Assembly: GCA_001566295.1 (NCBI GenBank) | Contig: KQ964347.1 | Location: 1-11,156 of the forward strand | From: Microdochium bolleyi | Taxonomy: Eukaryota > Ascomycota > Sordariomycetes > Xylariales > Microdochiaceae | Length of the DNA stretch: 11,156 nt | Direction of reading: 5' to 3' | Shown here: piece after piece, positions 7,862 to 11,156 of the stretch | How the letters are laid out: the number at the start of each line of letters is the position of its first letter | Position numbering within the stretch: the stretch's first letter is position 1 | Notes under the pieces: generated by a model | Databases searched by the model: none | What the model was told of the DNA's origin: nothing | The model's input: the letters and a program-made list of their open reading frames with translations, nothing else | Position numbers and translations under genes: made by a program

Positions 7862-8057
7862 GTCCGAGCCAGTGGAGCTTGCACTGGGTGGGCATCATGA
7901 CCTTGAGGAGGGGCCAAAGCGGGCGCTTGCGGGTCTTCCAGAAGCCCAGCAAGAAGTCCTTGGCTGAGACAACTGCTCGGAAGCGTGTGTCTCTCAACGG
8001 CGCGGTTGTCAAGAGCACGGCGAGCACGGGTGTGTGAGAGAAAGCTCGTATGCGCAT
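7862..8057 (-). CDS. possible first exon of an unrecognised protein
   Basis: The frame reads leftward from ATG 8057-8055. The first ~20 residues are hydrophobic after two Arg and could be a signal or membrane-targeting segment (AFSHTPVLAVLLTT). Then comes a protein-like stretch rich in Trp, Phe, Lys and Pro (KDFLLGFWKTRKRPLWPLLK). The sequence reaches a consensus-like 5' splice site, GTGAGT, at 7861. If spliced, an acceptor cgtgacag near 7745 would join in phase to an open frame running to TAG at about 7530. Composition and the splice donor suggest a real exon, but I do not recognise a family, and a gene model resting on one splice site is weak. Confidence 0.3.
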
Positions 8058-8359
8058 GGCTTCGGAACCACTGTAGCGGCAACCAAGCGGCTTCCCCACC
8101 CACTCCCTCACACGTCATAATGCGCTCTAGATATCGTGAAGCAGTCTCGGCAGTGTGCACCGTCCTCCAGAGTGTCAGAGCTTCCGAGGATGTCTTCCTG
8201 CAGCCGAGTCGAGAGTGAACAGCTCTGCGCTGAGCACATTGGCAGTACGGTCTCACCAGCCGCCCCTCTTCCGGGCAGCTCTACCGGAGAAACAGCCGGC
8301 CTGCCACACAGACAGGCTACAGCTGAACCAACCGCCAGGAAAAGAAGCGATCAGCACAC

Positions 8360-8475
8360 CATCAATCCGCTGAGCTCCCGTTGCTCCGTGCGTACCACAA
8401 TGGCGGGGGATCAACACCATCAATCCGCTGAGCTCCCGTTGCTCCGTGCGTACCACAATGGCGGGGGATCAACAC
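8360..8475. repeat. 58-bp perfect tandem duplication
   Basis: Two head-to-tail identical copies, 8360-8417 and 8418-8475, each beginning catcaatccg. The period is not a multiple of three, so one copy shifts any frame that crosses it. It lies directly upstream of the MULE 3' half. The lack of divergence between copies indicates a recent duplication. Confidence 0.95.
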
Positions 8476-8509
8476 CATCACCAAAGACGCCAGAAACGAC
8501 GGCTTCAGC

Positions 8510-9621
8510 CCTCGCCGAGAGCTGCCTGCTGAGATTCCACAGTCACAAGGTGGCGTTCTCCTACTCTGGGAGCATATGGTCTACGCCAACGACGTTGGCC
8601 ACTTCGTGAAGGCCTGGCAGCGCATGCTAGCAGAGTTTGGTGACACGCAGCACGCCGTCGTTGCCTGTCTCGAAGCGACCTACATGCCTCTCCAGAAGCA
8701 ATGGGCCAACTGCCATATCAAGAAGCTTCGCAACTTTGGCGTCAGGACCACGTCACCGACAGAGGCTAACCATCACGACTGCAAGAACTATCTCGACTCC
8801 TCCCGCGGTGACCTACTGAAGTTGTTCCTCTCTAAAGAGCGCCTCAAGAAGAAGGTCTCCGACGCCTACAACACCACGCTCAACCAGAATGCCCTCAGTG
8901 TTGGACGCTCCTATCAGCGCCTTTGGCTCAGTGACGTGCCTCTGTACTTCTCAAGACGTGCTATCGACCTGGTTATCCAGCAACACCGACGTGCAGAACG
9001 CCACTTGGTGACAGCTTCAAATACACAGCCGAAGCCTATCGACGTCTGTTTGGTCAACACGTGCTCCTTCAGCCAGCAGTACGGCTTACCGTATAAGCCC
9101 GACACCTTCGAGTTTACCCCCAGTCCACCAGGGAGGCAGTGAGAACCGCATCTCGCGGCCGGCGCAATTCGACGCATATTGGCGCACTGGCCACGCCCTG
9201 GCAGAGGGCGCGCCAGCTGGCGGTCGAGGAGCCGTTTGTTCAGCCTCGCGCAGGTCGACCTCGCAGTGCGACAATAACTCTCCCAGCAGCCCTGACTCTG
9301 GCTGGCTCAGAGGATCACCGCCGCTGTCAATTCATCCCAAGCAGCGTACGCCGCGAGCCTTCGGCGTGGGAGGCATCTCAACCACCCGCCTCCTCACAGG
9401 CACCTCGACCGAAGAAATGAGCCTCACGAGCCAGCCAGAAGAAGCCGTACATGCTGCCGCCAAGGGCTCCCAATGGCGGCGTCGACAAGCAGCTTGCCCA
9501 TGTTGCTGCAAACATGCGGCAGAAGCAGTTGGATCTGGGCAAGCTACAGAGCTCTGCCAGTGCCAAACCAACCTCCAATACCTTCTTGAGCATCACTGGG
9601 GCCAGCATTATGGCCTATTGA
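8510..9621 (+). pseudogene. MULE (Mutator-like) transposase, 3' half
   Basis: Frame 2 carries GGVLLLWEHMVYAND, then YMPLQKQWANCHIKKLRNFG and RTTSPTEANHHDCKNYL. The Glu at codon 8762 fits the third catalytic residue of MULE transposases. The protein then continues to YGLPY and TGA at 9140-9142. In the family this region is a SWIM-type zinc motif with Cys and His; here the Cys after GLP is Tyr and the His is replaced, so it is probably dead. Coding continues after frame changes: frame 3 for PAQFDAYWRTGHALAEG, then frame 1 for EEPFVQPRAGRPRS and RREPSAWE. It passes TGA 9418-9420 to a final stop at 9619-9621. GRPR and RREPSAWE match the usual MULE C-terminus. The start is approximate, because the linker upstream is unrecognisable. 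The N-terminal part with the two Asp lies at 3004-3929. Confidence 0.85.
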
Positions 9622-9846
9622 GATCGAAACTAACGTTAAGTTATAGCTAATAGTTCACGGACGCGAGGTCAGAGACGTAATGGCCTGAACACTTGGGAAC
9701 GGCATCTAAGCCAATAAGACTGGCGCTTTTGGAGGACCCGTTCCATTCGGCCTGTGGCCGTCGCGAATCATATCGCTACCCGGACTGCTTTCATGCCTCC
9801 AGCCCGTCCGCTGTGTGCACCTATGATCAGAAACCAGGACGAAGTA
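9622..9846. other. interval between the MULE and the second pogo end
   Basis: No gene is recognised. The 3' end of the MULE should lie in or near here, but no inverted match to sequence upstream of 3004 was found. TA at 9845-9846 is the presumed target dinucleotide of the next element. Confidence 0.4.
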
Positions 9847-10140
9847 CCCGTGCCACGCCCCACTTATTAGCAGTTTCGTTCCTCACCAGCCGCATAAGCT
9901 GGTGCTGGACAGCAAAATGAGCAGGACAGCAAATGAGCACTTTTTCAATCAATTCAACCAAAACAGCACTCTTCTACCCAATCCAGCAGAATGGAATCTA
10001 ATAAATCTATCGAATCCCGCGTATCCGAAGCGGTACAATATATCCACGAAAAACCTGATGCGAAAATTACAACGGTTGCGCGAGAATTTCGCATTCCACG
10101 AATGCAGTTACAACGTCGCGTGGACGGCCAGGGTAGGGTG
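9847..10140 (+). mobile_element. truncated pogo/Fot1-type element, left end only
   Basis: It begins with cccgtgccacgccccac after TA, identical to the outer 17 bases of the 880-2881 element. It then diverges but keeps the same layout: a hairpin CACCAGC/GCTGGTG (9884-9904), two motifs 17 bp apart (9913 and 9930), and an ATG at 9991 opening an HTH_psq frame. Homology fades after about 10140, and no right terminus is found up to 11156. It is a related but distinct subfamily, cut off early in the transposase. Confidence 0.8.
9884..9940 (+). repeat. hairpin plus two 17-bp-period motifs in the second pogo end
   Basis: The hairpin is CACCAGC (9884-9890) with GCTGGTG (9898-9904) around seven bases. 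It is followed by CAAAATGAGCA (9913) and CAAATGAGCA (9930), 17 bp apart. Order and spacing mirror the 926-980 region of the other element although the hairpin sequences differ. Confidence 0.75.
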
Positions 10141-10197
10141 GCAGGAAACAATGACGTTGTTGTTCTTTTTCGTGGAGACTCAGCCGGCCAACTATGA
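9991..10197 (+). pseudogene. pogo-type transposase, N-terminal HTH_psq fragment
   Basis: The ATG at 9991 opens a 68-codon frame. Residues about 5-45 form an HTH_psq domain with the family pattern (ITTVAREFRIPRMQLQRRV), the DNA-binding module at the N-terminus of pogo transposases. After GQGR (about 10140) the sequence no longer resembles a transposase, and the frame ends at TGA 10195-10197. The CENP-B HTH and the whole catalytic domain are missing. The fragment lies 144 bp inside the TIR tip, much like the start of the larger element (124 bp inside), which supports the start choice. No internal stop affects the surviving part. Confidence 0.8.
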
Positions 10198-10825
10198 ATG
10201 CCTCATAGATAACAGGGCCGTCAAGATGTCGCCATCTCGCCTCGCTCATTCTGTCGCTGTCTTGTGTACCTGTGTCGACGGCAGTGCTCGCTGGCGCCGC
10301 AATATCTGCTGTCGGGCTCGTCTGTCCAACGTCGACGCCTGCGAACGCGCATTGGTCCCTATGGCTCTCGATGTCTGCAGCGACATGGTGACTTTCATAG
10401 TCAGACTTCCCTTGCGTGTCTTCCAGCAAAAAGGTTCCAGCACTGTCCATGATCGGTCACGGAGCACATAGAGTTTCTGTTATCTCCCCAGGACCACCAT
10501 CTGCCATGCTGAGCCAGTGGCTAGTTAACGCTGCTGCTCGGTTGCATGCATCATCGAGACACCGTGCCTGGCAGTCAATGACCACGCCGCCACGGTTCCA
10601 CGTTTTACACCCCACGGCCGAGTGGAATGAGGCCGAGACTGACTGGGAGCCTGGATTGCCCGGACGGTCCGTCCTAGCATGTCTGCGCTTCACAACTTCA
10701 ACGGACGCCATCTCAGGATTTTTGCGGGAGCCCAGCCAATAGGCCAGAGGCGCCGGCCAGTCCTTCGGAAGTTGGAACATGTCTCTTGGTTCATGTACGC
10801 AGGGTCTTGGCTGGGAAATGAGCAT
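10141..10825 (-). other. long minus-strand open frame, possible decayed gene
   Basis: One minus-strand frame stays open from ATG 10825 to past 10141 except for a single TGA (10459-10457), giving about 225 codons outside the transposon. Parts look protein-like, for instance the segment from ATG 10450 (MDSAGTFLLEDTQGKS). No domain, signal or splice pattern is recognised. Another plus-strand frame (10416-10742) overlaps it, and GC-rich DNA in this window often yields long chance frames. If real, its 3' end was cut by, or lies against, the truncated pogo element. Confidence 0.25.
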
Positions 10826-11156
10826 TTTTCCTTCTCGGCGAACATAGTGGAACCATGTTTCAATACAGAGACGCCTGCTGCGTCTACTTTACTTGGGTAA
10901 GACACTTGCTCCTGGAAGGATTCGACACTTGTGCGTGGCGATGTTGGCTCGCCGTACGAGGCGTTCCTAGATGTCTCGATCTGGTTGAGGCTCAAAATTC
11001 AATCATGCAGCTGCGAGGCACGCTGTCGATGCATTGCTCGAAGATCGCCCACAGCGAAGGCATCGACAGAACCAATTGCAGTCTAGCATGTCAGGCAGAG
11101 ACAAGAGTTCTTGCGGCACGCCCAAAATCTTGGTCGCCAGGACATCAGACGCGATG
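10826..11156. other. unassigned right edge
   Basis: Minus-strand frames here have some coding character (for example SDVLATKILGVPQELLSL near 11150-11095), but they are interrupted and run off the window. No recognisable gene, terminus or repeat is seen. Confidence 0.3.

Noticed and set aside
3802..8346. A 10-bp direct repeat, aggaaaagaa, at 3802-3811 and 8337-8346, as a target duplication around the 4.5-kb segment
   Set aside because: The sequence is purine-rich and low in complexity, the segment ends show no inverted repeats, and joining at this repeat does not give a clean MULE frame. It is kept only as a weak lead.
9366..9650. The plus-strand frame with GVGGISTTRLL as the MULE C-terminus
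   Set aside because: The overlapping frame 1 carries RREPSAWE and GRPR, which fit the usual C-terminal pattern, and continues coherently to 9621.
2863..9863. A composite transposon bounded by gtggggcgtggcacggg and cccgtgccacgccccac
   Set aside because: These are the right tip of one element and the left tip of another, with TA on the inner side of each. The tips face inward, which is the wrong orientation for mobilising the segment between them.

Overview
The window looks like a transposon-rich, gene-poor stretch of a filamentous ascomycete genome. I base this on fungal-type Fot1/pogo and MULE transposases, a eukaryotic-style Kozak start, and in-frame stops that fit C-to-T decay of the repeat-induced point mutation (RIP) kind. 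No rRNA, tRNA, CRISPR array or bacterial operon is visible. Species cannot be named from the sequence.

Layout from left to right. 1-340 is the 3' end of a Fot1/pogo-family (Tc1/mariner) element: the C-terminal tail of its transposase with a CCHC zinc knuckle, then a terminus with three perfect 17-bp repeats. 341-877 is AT-rich sequence with a candidate small secreted protein on the minus strand (start 527), whose 3' end has been replaced by that transposon's terminus. 880-2881 is a complete 2,002-bp pogo-type element with ~101-bp terminal inverted repeats (TIRs), a TA target duplication and a full-length transposase frame interrupted by four stops. 3004-3929 is the 5' half of a MULE (Mutator-like) transposase, frameshifted and with stops.

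3930-8300 is about 4.5 kb without recognisable transposon sequence. It holds a plausible but unrecognised minus-strand gene (5653 to 5267, possibly reading on to 5102), a possible minus-strand exon (8057-7862), CAG/CAA-type repeats, a 26-bp near-palindrome and several short tandem duplications. A 58-bp tandem duplication (8360-8475) comes just before the 3' half of a MULE transposase (8510-9621). The two halves are co-linear, complementary and non-overlapping: the first holds the two catalytic Asp, the second the catalytic Glu. The simplest reading is one MULE split by the intervening segment. At 9847 a second, truncated pogo element begins. It shares the outermost TIR of the 880-2881 element but differs internally. 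The rest to 11156 is unassigned, with one long minus-strand frame of low confidence.

The genes do not form a pathway. The window records successive transposon insertion and decay. The most informative signal is shared end architecture: three pogo-type ends carry 17-bp-period subterminal direct repeats of related sequence, and two also have a hairpin in the same relative place.
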